Origin: Methyloversatilis sp.
Lineage (GTDB): Bacteria > Pseudomonadota > Gammaproteobacteria > Burkholderiales > Rhodocyclaceae
Reading direction: 5' to 3'
Length of the DNA: 64,000 nucleotides
Assembly: GCF_030698125.1 (NCBI RefSeq)
Contig: NZ_JAUYNV010000016.1
Coordinates: 62,001-126,000 of the forward strand
In this document: positions 17,765 through 27,298 of the stretch, in pieces
How positions within the stretch are numbered: the stretch's first letter is position 1
How the letters are laid out: every line of letters begins with the position of its first letter
Notes under the pieces: generated by a model
What the model was told of the DNA's origin: nothing
The model's database searches: none
What the model saw: only the letters and a program-made list of their open reading frames with translations
Made by a program: the position numbers and the translations under genes

Positions 17765-18727
17765 TCAACCGAACAACCCGAGCGCCATCAGCAGCGGCAG
17801 CGACAGCCAGAACAGCAGCGTACTCCAGCCGATCAGCAGTGCCGACGCGGCGGCATCGATCTTGAAGCGCTCGGCCAGCAGCAGCGAGGTCATGAAGGTC
17901 GGGGTGGCGCATTCGACCAGCGAGGCGCGCTGCGCTTCGGTCGGCGCATCGGACCACAGCAGCACGATGGCCCAGATCAGCAGCGGGGCGACCAGCAGCT
18001 TGACCGACGCGGCGACCAGCACTTCGGTGCGCGGCACCAGACGGCGCCACGGTATGGTCATGCCGAGTACGAACATGATGACCGGGATGGCCGCCTGACC
18101 GATGAAGCGCGCGGCTTCGATCAGCGGCGGATAGGCCAGCCCGCTGTACTGCGCACCCAGTCCGAGCGCGAAGGCCCAGATCGGCGGCATCATCAGCACG
18201 GTGCGCAATACGTCCGGGCGCTCGCCGTCGGCGTGCGAACCGAGCCGGGTGGCGATCCATACGCCCAGCGTCCACACGACCGGCATGGTCATGAACATGT
18301 CGTTGAAGATGGCGTAGCGCATGGCGCCATCGCCAAAGAAGAATTCCAGCACCGGCGCGCCGACGTTGAAGGTGTTGCCGAACATGCCGCCGAGCATCAG
18401 CGAGGCGCGCGTCGTGTCGTGCAGCCCGGCGCCCAGCCGCGTCTTCCACAGCAACACATAGAGCAGCGCGCCATTGGCCAGCGTGCCGATGCCGACCAGC
18501 AGCGGCACCGTGAGCAGTTCGAAACTGATCGGCGTGCTGGCCGCGACCGCGAACAGGATGGCCGGATAGAACAGGTAGAGCACCAGCCTGTTCAGCTGCG
18601 CGCGCAGCACGCCCGCGTCGTGACCCTCGCCCATGCGGGCCGCCCACCAGCCACCGGCCGCGACCAGCAGCGACAGCGGCAGCATGACCTGCACCATCAG
18701 CCCGAGCAGATTGCTGCCCAGCGTCAC
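17765..18727 (-). CDS. AEC (auxin efflux carrier) family transporter
   Basis: This integral membrane carrier of 320 residues has about ten hydrophobic segments. The family landmarks are LMLGGMFGNTFNVGAPVLEFFFGDGA in the middle and ECATPTFMTSLLLAERF near the C-terminus; the Asn-containing unwound helices are typical of bile/arsenite/auxin-type transporters. The start is GTG at 18727, overlapping the stop of the upstream MFS gene as GTGA, so translation is likely coupled. AEC members often export organic acids such as malate; the substrate here is unknown. Confidence 0.85.
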   Translation of the reverse strand: MTLGSNLLGLMVQVMLPLSLLVAAGGWWAARMGEGHDAGVLRAQLNRLVLYLFYPAILFAVAASTPISFELLTVPLLVGIGTLANGALLYVLLWKTRLGAGLHDTTRASLMLGGMFGNTFNVGAPVLEFFFGDGAMRYAIFNDMFMTMPVVWTLGVWIATRLGSHADGERPDVLRTVLMMPPIWAFALGLGAQYSGLAYPPLIEAARFIGQAAIPVIMFVLGMTIPWRRLVPRTEVLVAASVKLLVAPLLIWAIVLLWSDAPTEAQRASLVECATPTFMTSLLLAERFKIDAAASALLIGWSTLLFWLSLPLLMALGLFG

Positions 18728-20019
18728 GTCTGCACCTCGGTCAGATTGCGTCCGCGCGTTTCGGTCACCAGGGCCGCACCGGCCAGACCGATCAGCGCCG
18801 CGACGACGAACACCGACATGCCGGTGGCCATGGCTGCGGCGGTCGGTTCGCCCGGTCCGCCGATTTCGCGTTCGATCACCCAGCCGACCAGCGGCTGCTG
18901 GATGGCGGCGCCGAGAAAGCAGCCGACATTGACCACGCTGGTGGCCATGCCCGACAGCGCCGGCGGATTCACCTCTTTTGCGCTGGCCCAGCTCAGCGTG
19001 AAGGCGGCGGCCGACATGCCGAGCAGCGCGAACAGCGCGTGACTGGCCAGCAGCGTGAGCGGCATGCCCTGGGTCAGCGGCTGCCAGCACAGCAGATAGA
19101 CGGTGCCGACCACCAGCATGACGCTCTTGCGCCGACGCAGCCGGTCGGACAGCCGTCCGATGAACAGTGCGCCGAAGGCAAAGGCGACCAGCATCAGGGT
19201 GGCGTGCTGCGCGGCCAGCGCGCGATCCATGCCCTGGACCTTCATCAGCCAGGGGATGCACCACAGGCCGGCGAACGAAAAGAAGCTGCCGGCGATGCCC
19301 AGATTGACGAACAGCCCGGGCCAGGTCGAGCGGTTGCCGGCCACGCGGCGCAGTCCGGCTTTCCAGTCATCGGCCAGCGGCGCATGAGCGGGTTTGCCGG
19401 ACAATTCGCGCAGCGACGGCAGGCCGGCGTCTTCCGGGCGGTCGCGCACGTGCAGCCAGGTCAGCACCGCCAGCAGCATCGACAGCAGGCCCAGCGCCAC
19501 GAATACCGAGCGCCACGACACCACGCCGACCAGCAAGGCCAGCGGCGTGGCAGCGACGGCCGCACCGAGGTTGCCGATGAACTGGGTCAGTCCGCTCATG
19601 GTGGCGAAGCGGCTTTCCGGAAACCAGGCGGCGTTGATCTTGAGCAGCGCGAGAAACGGGAAGGACACGCCCAGGCCGACGAGCGCACGGCCGACCACCG
19701 CCACGATCAGCGAATCCGCCTGCGCGAAGATGATTGCCCCGATGCCGGCGATGACGCCGCCGAAGGCCACGATGCGCCGTGGCCCCAGCGTGTCCATCAG
19801 CACGCCGGTCGGGATCTGCATCACCGTGTAGATCCAGAAGTAGCTGGCCGCGAGGATGCCCAGCGAGGCCGGGCCGACCGCAAAGTCGCGCGTCAGCTCG
19901 CCGGCAATGGCAGCAGGCGCGGTGCGGTGGAAAAACACCAGCACATAGGAGCAGGCGAGCAGCAGGAAGGCGGTCCAGCGCAGGCGGACCAGCAGGCGGT
20001 TCTGTTCGGCGGGAGCCAT
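18724..20019 (-). CDS. MFS transporter
   Basis: This major-facilitator protein of 431 residues has 12 predicted membrane helices. It shows the loop motif GVLMDTLGPRRIV after helix 2 and IGRLSDRLRRRKSVM after helix 8, the two conserved cytoplasmic loop motifs. The opening FFHRTAPAAIAGELTRDF resembles the anion:cation/organic-acid porter groups. A GTG at 20043 is an alternative start eight codons upstream of the chosen ATG. It forms a two-gene unit with the AEC carrier. Confidence 0.85.
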   Translation of the reverse strand: MAPAEQNRLLVRLRWTAFLLLACSYVLVFFHRTAPAAIAGELTRDFAVGPASLGILAASYFWIYTVMQIPTGVLMDTLGPRRIVAFGGVIAGIGAIIFAQADSLIVAVVGRALVGLGVSFPFLALLKINAAWFPESRFATMSGLTQFIGNLGAAVAATPLALLVGVVSWRSVFVALGLLSMLLAVLTWLHVRDRPEDAGLPSLRELSGKPAHAPLADDWKAGLRRVAGNRSTWPGLFVNLGIAGSFFSFAGLWCIPWLMKVQGMDRALAAQHATLMLVAFAFGALFIGRLSDRLRRRKSVMLVVGTVYLLCWQPLTQGMPLTLLASHALFALLGMSAAAFTLSWASAKEVNPPALSGMATSVVNVGCFLGAAIQQPLVGWVIEREIGGPGEPTAAAMATGMSVFVVAALIGLAGAALVTETRGRNLTEVQT

Positions 20020-20093
20020 GGGCCGGATTCTACGTTGCGCCACAACGACGCGGAGGCGCGACGGCCCCTCCGCGTCCGGCCATGACGCTCACC

Positions 20094-22049
20094 TCAGTTG
20101 TACAGATAGTTCGGCAGCCACAGGCCGATGCCGGGGAACAGGTAGAGCAGTATCAGCATGATCACCTGGATGCCCATGAACGGCAGCATGCCGGCGAAGA
20201 TCTGGTTCAGCGTTACGTGCGACGGCGCCACGCCCTTCAGGTAGAAGGCCGACATCGCCACCGGCGGCGACAGGAACGCGGTCTGCAGGTTGATCGCCAC
20301 CAGCAGTCCGAAGAACAGCGGATCGATGTTGAAGTGCGCCAGCAGCGGCACGAAGATCGGCATGAAGATGACGATGATTTCGGTCCATTCCAGCGGCCAG
20401 CCGAGGATGAAGATGATGCACTGCGCGAGGATCATGAACTGGATCGGTGTCAGATCCATCGACAGCACGAAGTTCTCCACCAGCTCCTGTCCGCCCAGCA
20501 GCGCGAACGCGGCCGAGAAGATGGCGCTGCCGACGAACAGCCAGCACACCATGGCCGAGGTCTTGGCGGTCAGGAACACCGATTCCTTGATGACGCCAAA
20601 ATTCAGCTGGCCGTAGGCGGCCGCCAGCAGCGCGCCGCCGAAGGCGCCGATCGCCGCCGCCTCGGTCGGCGTCGCCAGTCCGAATACGATGGAGCCGAGC
20701 ACCGCCAGGATGAGCACCGCCAGCGGAAAGAAGGACGACAGCAGCATCTTGAATATTTCCAGCCGCTCGAAGCTGAGGATGGCGTAGAACGCGATCAGCA
20801 GCACGGCGCAGATGGCACTGGCGACCCAGAAGCTCGAGGGGGCGGTCGGCGCCGCGGGTGCCTCAACGGCAGCAGGCGCTTCGGCGCCGGGCTCGGCCAG
20901 CGAGGGTGAAGGCGTTTCGGCAGCCATCGGCGCCGCACCCGGCGGTTCCGCGAGGCCTGCTTCCTGCGGGGGCTCGCTCAAACCGCCATCGGCCGGCGGC
21001 TCCGCCAGCCCGCCATCGCTGTCCGGCTCGGCCAGCGATGAAGACGAATAGCTGCTTTCGAACGATTCGAGCCCGGCCGGCACTTCGTCGATCACCTTGA
21101 CCGCCGTCATCGAGCCGTGGATGGCGTACAGCGACAGCGCCACTGCGATCAGCGGCAGCAGCGCGAGCCCGAGCTGGCCGAGCAGATTGCCCATCGGCAC
21201 ATCGGCGTTGCGCGGCCCTTTCAGCGCGGCCAGCAGCGAGGGCAGGGCACGCGAACCGTACTGGCGCGCCACTTGCGTTGCCAGTGCCGGCAGCGGAACG
21301 TGCCGTTCGGCCTCCGGCAGCGGCGGCGCCCAGTCGGGGCGCAGCTTCGCCATGATGATGACGTAAACAATGTACAGGCCGGCCAGCATCAGCCCGGGGA
21401 AGAAGGCGCCGGCATACAGCTTGACCACCGACACGCCGGCCGTCGCCCCATAGACGATGAGCATGACCGACGGCGGAATCAGGATGCCCAGGCAGCCACC
21501 GGCCGTAATGACGCCCGCCGACAGACGCACGTCGTAGCCGGCGCGCAGCATGGCCGGCAGCGCCAGCAGACCCATCAGCGTGACCACTGCACCGACGATG
21601 CCGGTGGCGGTCGCGAAGATGGCGCAGGTCACCAGCGTGGCGATGGCCAGCGAGCCGGGCAGGCGCGACATCGCCAGATGCAGGCTCTTGAACAGCTTTT
21701 CGATCAGGTTGGCGCGCTCGACCAGATAGCCCATGAAAACGAACAGCGGGATCGATATCAGCACGTCGTTGGTCATGACCGAAAACGCGCGCTGCACCAT
21801 CAGGTCCAGCGTCTGCTGGGTCGCGATACCGGGGTTGTGGGAGCGGTAGGCCAGCCAGGCGAAGATGACGCCCATGCCCATCAGCGTGAAGGCGGTCGGA
21901 AAGCCCAGCATGATGGCGACCACGACCAGTGCCAGCATCAGCAGGCCCAGGTGACCGCTCGTCCACTCCCACGGCGCGGGCATCAGGATGGCCGTGGCGG
22001 CGATGATGATCGCCATCAGGCCGAAGCCGAAACGCAGTTCCTTCCTCAT
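20094..22049 (-). CDS. dctM: TRAP transporter large permease (DctM) with inserted repetitive linker
   Basis: This is the large membrane subunit of a tripartite ATP-independent periplasmic transporter, which imports an organic acid using a sodium gradient. The protein is 651 residues, while classic DctM is near 430. The N-terminal half (AIMLGFPTAFTLMGMGVIFAW, ILIPPSVMLIVYGATAGVSV) and C-terminal half (GLATPTEAAAIGAFGGALLAAAYG, FLSPPVAMSAFYLKGV) are intact. Between them, residues about 321-406 are a Pro/Glu/Ala/Ser-rich segment with degenerate repeats of GLAEPP. The ATG at 22049 overlaps the stop of dctQ. Confidence 0.93.
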   Translation of the reverse strand: MRKELRFGFGLMAIIIAATAILMPAPWEWTSGHLGLLMLALVVVAIMLGFPTAFTLMGMGVIFAWLAYRSHNPGIATQQTLDLMVQRAFSVMTNDVLISIPLFVFMGYLVERANLIEKLFKSLHLAMSRLPGSLAIATLVTCAIFATATGIVGAVVTLMGLLALPAMLRAGYDVRLSAGVITAGGCLGILIPPSVMLIVYGATAGVSVVKLYAGAFFPGLMLAGLYIVYVIIMAKLRPDWAPPLPEAERHVPLPALATQVARQYGSRALPSLLAALKGPRNADVPMGNLLGQLGLALLPLIAVALSLYAIHGSMTAVKVIDEVPAGLESFESSYSSSSLAEPDSDGGLAEPPADGGLSEPPQEAGLAEPPGAAPMAAETPSPSLAEPGAEAPAAVEAPAAPTAPSSFWVASAICAVLLIAFYAILSFERLEIFKMLLSSFFPLAVLILAVLGSIVFGLATPTEAAAIGAFGGALLAAAYGQLNFGVIKESVFLTAKTSAMVCWLFVGSAIFSAAFALLGGQELVENFVLSMDLTPIQFMILAQCIIFILGWPLEWTEIIVIFMPIFVPLLAHFNIDPLFFGLLVAINLQTAFLSPPVAMSAFYLKGVAPSHVTLNQIFAGMLPFMGIQVIMLILLYLFPGIGLWLPNYLYN

Positions 22050-22648
22050 TTCGTGCTCCCGGCCGGCGCCTGTTCGGGCAGATCGGCGTGCACCATGTGG
22101 CGCAGCTTTTCGACGTCGACCTCCTCCACGTCGCGCACGCGCGACGGCCATTCACCCTGGCGGATGCAGATGATGCAGCGCAGGATTTCCACCACGCCCT
22201 GCAGCATCAGCGAGGCACCGGCCAGCGGAATGATGGCCTTGAACGGATAGATCGGCGGGCCGTCGGCCGACACCGAAGAATGTTCGTTGATCACCCACGA
22301 TTCGGACGCGAAGTCCCAGCCGGCCCAGCACAGCGCCAGCACGCCCGGAATGAAGAACACGAAGTACAGGATGAGGTCCAGCGTGGCCTGGGTGCGTGGC
22401 TTGAAGAAGCCGTACAGCACGTCGCCACGCACGTGACCGCTCGCTGCCAGCGTGTAGGCGCCGGCCATCATGAACAGTGTGCCGTACAGCATGTAGGTGG
22501 CATCGAACACCCAGGCGTGCGGTGAATTCAGCACGTAGCGCGAAAAGACTTCCCAGGTGATGAGCAGCGTGAGCAGCACCACGGTCCACGCAAAGGCGTG
22601 TCCGACCAGGGTGTTGAATCGGTCTATGCGCAGCAGCAGTTCTTGCAT
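22046..22648 (-). CDS. dctQ: TRAP transporter small permease (DctQ)
   Basis: This small membrane subunit of 200 residues has four hydrophobic helices. The family block LITWEVFSRYVLNSPHAWVFDATYMLYGTLFMMAGAYTL is clear, as is GHVRGDVLYGFF. A cytoplasmic tail of about 40 residues follows the last helix. It is coupled to dctM by a 4-bp overlap and separated from dctP by a terminator-like hairpin. Confidence 0.93.
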   Translation of the reverse strand: MQELLLRIDRFNTLVGHAFAWTVVLLTLLITWEVFSRYVLNSPHAWVFDATYMLYGTLFMMAGAYTLAASGHVRGDVLYGFFKPRTQATLDLILYFVFFIPGVLALCWAGWDFASESWVINEHSSVSADGPPIYPFKAIIPLAGASLMLQGVVEILRCIICIRQGEWPSRVRDVEEVDVEKLRHMVHADLPEQAPAGSTK

Positions 22649-22693
22649 GGCGGTTCCCTGATCCGGCAGGCACGCGCATCGATGCCTGCAATG

Positions 22694-22724
22694 AAAAAAC
22701 CGGCGCCCCGTTCCGCAGCGCCGG
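22694..22724 (-). terminator. hairpin with T-run between dctP and dctQ
   Basis: On the minus strand CCGGCGC, an 11-base loop, GCGCCGG and then six Ts. It lies inside the operon, after dctP and before dctQM, and should lower expression of the permease genes relative to the binding protein. Confidence 0.8.
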
Positions 22725-22745
22725 TCTGTCACCAACCGAGCGGGC

Positions 22746-23873
22746 TCAGCCCTTCTTCGAGAAGAAGTGGTCGTAGGCCATGCGGAAATTGACGGTGGTG
22801 TCGTTCTGCCATGCAGCGGCGCGCTTCGCGAACGTGCGCTGCGATTCGAGCACCTTGGCGAACAGCGGGTTTTCGGATGCCTTCTTGTCGGTCACCTTGT
22901 CCCATGCAGCCAGTTGCGCCTTCAGGATCGGGTCCGGCGTCTTGTAGAACTTCACGCCCTGCTTGTCGCGCATTTCCATGTAGGCCGTGGAGTAGCGGTC
23001 GATCGCCTTCCAGGACATTTCGGCCGAAGCAGCCGGAACGGCAGACGCGATGATGGCGCGCAGGTCCGGTGCGAGGGCATCGAGGCGCTTCTTGTTGAAC
23101 AGGATTTCGAACTGTTCCGACGCCTGGTGGAAGCTCTGCAGCATGCACACCTTGGACACGTCGGGGAAGCCGAGCACCTGATCGCTCGACGCGTTGTTGA
23201 ACTCGGCTGCGTCGAGCAGGCCGCGGTCCATTGCCGGCACGATTTCGCCGCCGGGCAGGGCATTGACCGACACGCCCATGTCGGTGAACACGTCGATCGA
23301 CAGGCCGACGGTGCGGAACTTCAGGCCCTTCATGTCTTCCGCCTTCGACACCGGCTTCTTGAACCAGCCGAGCGGCTGGGTCGGCATCGGGCCGTACATG
23401 TACGACACGACGTCCATGTTGAGACTCTTGTAGATTTCTTCCAGCAGCGCCTTGCCGCCGCCGAATTCGTGCCACGCCAGCACCATGTTGGCGTCCATGC
23501 CGAAAGCCGGACCGGAGCCCCACAGCGCCAGCGCGGAATTCTTGCCGTACCAGTAGGCGATCACGCCGTGGCCGCCATCGAGCGTGCCCTTGTTGACCGC
23601 ATCCAGCAGGTCGAAGGCCTTCACCACCGAGCCGGCGGGCAGCACATCGATCTTCAGCCGGCCACCCGACATGTCATTGACCCGCTTGGCGTAGTCCTGG
23701 GCGAATTCGTGAAAGATGTCTTTCGCCGGCCAGGTGGACTGGAAACGCAGGGAGATCGGCGACTGGGCGACCGAAATGCCCGGAAAGGCCACTGCCGCAG
23801 TACCCGCTGCGGTGCCGGCGGCTCTGGCCAGAAAGTTTCTGCGGGCTGCCTGGGGTTTGTTCTGTTCGGACAT
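22746..23873 (-). CDS. dctP: TRAP transporter substrate-binding protein, Tat-exported
   Basis: This periplasmic solute receptor has 375 residues. The leader RRNFLARAAGTAAGTAAVAFPGI is a twin-arginine signal. The mature start LRFQSTWPAKDIFHEFAQDYAKRVNDMSGGRLKIDVLPAG and the later GLKFRTVGLSIDVFTDMGVSVNALPGGEI fit the TakP-like subgroup, whose studied members bind 2-oxo acids. DctQ and DctM follow on the same strand. The ligand is probably a keto acid or other monocarboxylate, from family resemblance only. Confidence 0.93.
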   Translation of the reverse strand: MSEQNKPQAARRNFLARAAGTAAGTAAVAFPGISVAQSPISLRFQSTWPAKDIFHEFAQDYAKRVNDMSGGRLKIDVLPAGSVVKAFDLLDAVNKGTLDGGHGVIAYWYGKNSALALWGSGPAFGMDANMVLAWHEFGGGKALLEEIYKSLNMDVVSYMYGPMPTQPLGWFKKPVSKAEDMKGLKFRTVGLSIDVFTDMGVSVNALPGGEIVPAMDRGLLDAAEFNNASSDQVLGFPDVSKVCMLQSFHQASEQFEILFNKKRLDALAPDLRAIIASAVPAASAEMSWKAIDRYSTAYMEMRDKQGVKFYKTPDPILKAQLAAWDKVTDKKASENPLFAKVLESQRTFAKRAAAWQNDTTVNFRMAYDHFFSKKG

Positions 23874-24051
23874 GTGGTGCTCTCCTCATCGTCGTTGTTG
23901 TGACCGCATCGTGCTGTGCGGTGCAATGATCGCCGTGTGCCATACAGATACGACGCGTGACGATGCTAACCCCGCCGTACCGGCCACGACAAGGCGCACT
24001 GCAGCGTCGCCGCAGGAGGGCGCACCGTATATTTTCTGCCTTACGGTTTCC

Positions 24052-25395
24052 TTACTTCACCAGGCCCCAGTTCTGCAGTCGCTGAAAGGCAAATTGCGCC
24101 TGCGCGTCCTTGTTGCCGCTGCGGATATAGGCCGCGTAATGCTGACTGGCGTTGCGCTTGTCCTGCATCGTTTCGTAGGCCACACCCTTCAGGAACAGTG
24201 TGGACGGGTTGCCCGGCAGGATGCGGTCGTAGGCATTGAACGATGCCAGTGCCTCCTGCGGCCGGTTCAGCGCCAGCCTGGACACGCCGCGCTGGTACAG
24301 CGCCTGGCCTTCGCCGGGATAAATTTCTGCCGCGCGCGCGAAGTGACGATCCGCGTCGCCATACTGTTTCTGTGCAATCAGGCACTTGCCCATCAGCACA
24401 TTGCCGCAGTAGTCGTCCGGCGCCACCTTCAGCGCCTTCGCGAAGTTGCCTTCCGCCTCTTCGATCGATTTCTTCGCCATCAGCGATTCGCCGTCCTGCT
24501 GCGCCTTGATGGCGGGCGCGATGCGACGCAGCGACGCCGTGTTGTCCATGTAGCGTTCGCGCGACATCTTCTTGTTGCGCAGCGACCCATAAGTGCCCTG
24601 CGCCTCGCGCTCTGCCGTGGCGTAACGCTCGTCGGACATCGGGTGCGACGAGAACATGGTCTGCAGCAGACTGGGCTTGGCCTTGTTCTGGCTGCGCAGC
24701 ATGTCCATCAGATTCACCATCCCGTCCGGGTTATAGCCGGCCTTGGTCATGTATTCCAGGCCCAGCGCATCGGCCTGGCGCTCGTCGCTGCGCGAGTATC
24801 CAGCGAGCAGCGCACTGGCGCCGACCTGGGTCGCGATATTGGCCAGCGGTGCGGCGCCCCGGTAGTCGGACATCGCCACCGCGACATTCACCGCCGTGGC
24901 GCCGACCTGGGCCATCATCGTGCGGCCGGCCTGCTTGGCGCTGTGGCGCGCATTGACGTGTCCCGTTTCATGGCCGAGCAGACCGGCCAGTTCGTCTTCG
25001 CTGTCCATGTCAAGCATGATGCCGCGCGTGACCGCCATGCTGCCGCCGGGGAAGGTGTAGGCGTTGATGTAATTGGCATTGACGACGCGTGCGTTGTAAG
25101 GCACCTCCGGCCGATGCGTGTTCTTCGCCAGCGACAGTTCGAGGTTGTTCACGTAGCGGTTCAGCGCGTTGTCCTGCACCGCACCGTAGTCAGCCGAGAA
25201 CTGCTTGGGCGAATGCTGGCGGTCGATGCCCAGCTCACTTTCCTCGGACATACCGACGACGACCTGCTTGCCGGTGATCGGGTCGGTCGCACAGCCGGTC
25301 AGCTGAGGCAGCGTCACCGCTGCGCCGGCAATGCCGGACAGCCAGAGGAAGTCGCGGCGTGACATTTCGCGGCGGAAGTAGCGGTCATGTGACAT
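24052..25395 (-). CDS. M48-family metalloprotease lipoprotein with TPR repeats
   Basis: The 447-residue exported protease has a twin-arginine-like leader (MSRRDFLWLSGIAGAA) ending in a lipobox with Cys35 (LTGC). The zinc site is HETGH at residues 142-146, with the third ligand in the downstream DERQADALGLEYM segment. The C-terminal 150 residues are helical tetratricopeptide-like repeats. The plan resembles BepA/YfgC-type outer-membrane quality-control proteases, though in those the leader is Sec-type. It is transcribed alone. Confidence 0.87.
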   Translation of the reverse strand: MSHDRYFRREMSRRDFLWLSGIAGAAVTLPQLTGCATDPITGKQVVVGMSEESELGIDRQHSPKQFSADYGAVQDNALNRYVNNLELSLAKNTHRPEVPYNARVVNANYINAYTFPGGSMAVTRGIMLDMDSEDELAGLLGHETGHVNARHSAKQAGRTMMAQVGATAVNVAVAMSDYRGAAPLANIATQVGASALLAGYSRSDERQADALGLEYMTKAGYNPDGMVNLMDMLRSQNKAKPSLLQTMFSSHPMSDERYATAEREAQGTYGSLRNKKMSRERYMDNTASLRRIAPAIKAQQDGESLMAKKSIEEAEGNFAKALKVAPDDYCGNVLMGKCLIAQKQYGDADRHFARAAEIYPGEGQALYQRGVSRLALNRPQEALASFNAYDRILPGNPSTLFLKGVAYETMQDKRNASQHYAAYIRSGNKDAQAQFAFQRLQNWGLVK

Positions 25396-25440
25396 GTGGT
25401 CGGTCCTTTAGAAGATTCCGGGTGCGGCCTGCGAATACCT

Positions 25441-25538
25441 CGCCTGCGGGCGCTACTCCGCAGGCGATTTGCAAACTTTGATCAGACGCCGGCGTGCATT
25501 TCGAGGCCGGATCGCCTGCAGGGCAGGCTCCTACGAAA
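25441..25538. repeat. intergenic hairpin and family A repeat half-unit
   Basis: CGCCTGCGG (25441-25449) and CCGCAGGCG (25458-25466) form a perfect 9-bp hairpin. At 25510-25538 the block ATCGCCTGCAGGGCAGGCTC plus CTACGAAA matches the arm repeated at 43921 and 58137-58163. It fills most of the gap between recJ and the protease gene. Confidence 0.7.
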
Positions 25539-25578
25539 GACGAGACCTTCGTGAGAGCTTCGTTGGCCGGTACATCGC

Positions 25579-27270
25579 TCACGCTGGCTCTGCGTGTTCC
25601 ACCATCAACTGTATGCGCCGTACGCCCTGGTACTCATTGACGTCCAGCCGGTAGGCCGCGTTGACATGGGCCGGCAGCGGCTCGGCGCGGTTGAACCAGA
25701 TGGCGTCGAAGCTTGCGCCGTCCTTCACCAGCGCGAGCTTGAGGTGCTTGTCCTTCAGCAGGCGCTGGTTGCGTACCTCGAAGCGATCGGAAAACACCGG
25801 CGCCGGAAAGCCCTGGCCCCAGGTTTCAGCTTCGATCATCGTTGCCGCATTGAGGTTCATCAGTGAAGCTTCCAGCGCACCGTCCGTTTCTATGGTGCGG
25901 GTCAGCGCCGAAGGTTCGACCATGTCGGCGACCGCCTGTTCGAAGGCGGCCCGAAAGCGCTCGAGGTCGTGTTCGGGCAGCGTCAGGCCGGCCGCCATGG
26001 CATGGCCGCCGAAACGGATGATCAGGCCGGGTTCGCGCTTGGACACCAGATCAAGGGCATCGCGCAGGTGCAGGCCGGGAATCGAGCGGCCCGAGCCCTT
26101 GATTTCACCCTCGTGGCCACGCGCGAAGGCGATGGTCGGGCGGTGCGCCCGCTCCTTGATGCGCGAGGCGACGATGCCGATGACGCCTTGGTGCCAGTCC
26201 GGGTGAAACAGCGACAGCGACTTCGATTCGCCGATGTCGATGCCGGCCAGCTGCGCCTCGGCGTCTTCCTGCATGCCCTGTTCGATTTCGCGCCGCTCGC
26301 GGTTGATCGCGTCGAGCTGCTGCGCCAGACCGAGCGCGCGGGCAAAATCGTCGGTGATCAGGCATTCGATGCCGAGCGACATGTCCGACAGCCGGCCGGC
26401 CGCGTTCAGCCGCGGCCCGAGCGCAAAGCCCAGGTCGAAGGACTGTGCCTGCGAGGGCTCGCGCCCTGCCGCGGCGAACAGCGCGCGCAGCCCGGGCACC
26501 ATGTTGCCGGCGCGGATGCGTTGCATGCCCTGGGTGACCAGGATGCGGTTGTTGTGATCCAGCTTCACCACGTCGGCCACGGTGCCGAGCGCCACCAGAT
26601 CGAGCAGATTGCCCAGATTCGGCGCTTCCCGGCCGTCGAAGGCGCCGCGGCTGCGCAGTTCGGCGCGCAGCGCCAGCATGACGTAGAACATGACGCCGCA
26701 GCCGGCGATGGCCTTGCTCGGGAAGTCGCAGCCCGGCTGATTCGGATTGACGATGACGTCGGCCGCCGGCAATTCGTCGCCCGGCAGGTGGTGGTCGGTC
26801 ACCAGTACCGACATGCCCAGTTCGTTCGCCCGCGCCACGCCCTCGACGCTGGCGATGCCGTTGTCCACGGTGATCAGCATGTCCGGTGCGGCATGCGCGG
26901 CCAGATCGACGATTTCCGGCGTCAGGCCGTAGCCGTATTCGAAGCGGTTCGGCACCAGATAGCTCACGTTGGCACCCATGGCGCGCAACGCACGGATGCC
27001 GATGGCGCACGCGGTGGCGCCATCGCAGTCATAGTCGGCGACGATCAGCAGGCGCGCGTCGGCTTCGATTGCATCGGCCAGCATGACCGCCGCGTCGGCC
27101 AGCCCGCGCATCGAATCGGGTGGCAACAGCGCCTTGAGCGAATAGTCGATCTGGCTGCGGTCGTGCACGCCGCGCGCGGCGTACAGGCGGGCCAGCAGAG
27201 GGTGCACGCCCTGCTGGGCGAGCATTTCGCTGCTGCGCAGCGGGACGGGGCGGTTCTTGATGCAGGTCAT
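25579..27270 (-). CDS. recJ: single-stranded-DNA-specific exonuclease RecJ
   Basis: This 5'-3' ssDNA exonuclease of recombination and mismatch repair has 563 residues. The DHH phosphoesterase motifs are visible: VADYDCDGATA near residue 76, VDNGIAS near 133, VTDHHLPGDELP near 157, VALGTVADVVKLDHNNR near 224, and the DHHA1 motif FGGHAMAAGLTL near 420. Length matches the family. It is followed by an rpfE-like gene on the right, a neighbourhood also known from Xanthomonas. Confidence 0.96.
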   Translation of the reverse strand: MTCIKNRPVPLRSSEMLAQQGVHPLLARLYAARGVHDRSQIDYSLKALLPPDSMRGLADAAVMLADAIEADARLLIVADYDCDGATACAIGIRALRAMGANVSYLVPNRFEYGYGLTPEIVDLAAHAAPDMLITVDNGIASVEGVARANELGMSVLVTDHHLPGDELPAADVIVNPNQPGCDFPSKAIAGCGVMFYVMLALRAELRSRGAFDGREAPNLGNLLDLVALGTVADVVKLDHNNRILVTQGMQRIRAGNMVPGLRALFAAAGREPSQAQSFDLGFALGPRLNAAGRLSDMSLGIECLITDDFARALGLAQQLDAINRERREIEQGMQEDAEAQLAGIDIGESKSLSLFHPDWHQGVIGIVASRIKERAHRPTIAFARGHEGEIKGSGRSIPGLHLRDALDLVSKREPGLIIRFGGHAMAAGLTLPEHDLERFRAAFEQAVADMVEPSALTRTIETDGALEASLMNLNAATMIEAETWGQGFPAPVFSDRFEVRNQRLLKDKHLKLALVKDGASFDAIWFNRAEPLPAHVNAAYRLDVNEYQGVRRIQLMVEHAEPA

Positions 27271-27298
27271 CGGAATTCCGGCAGGCAGGGGCCGCGCG

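Noticed and set aside
25441-25466. recJ terminator
   Set aside because: A good hairpin but no T-run on the minus strand and it lies over 110 bp past the stop; kept only as a repeat.
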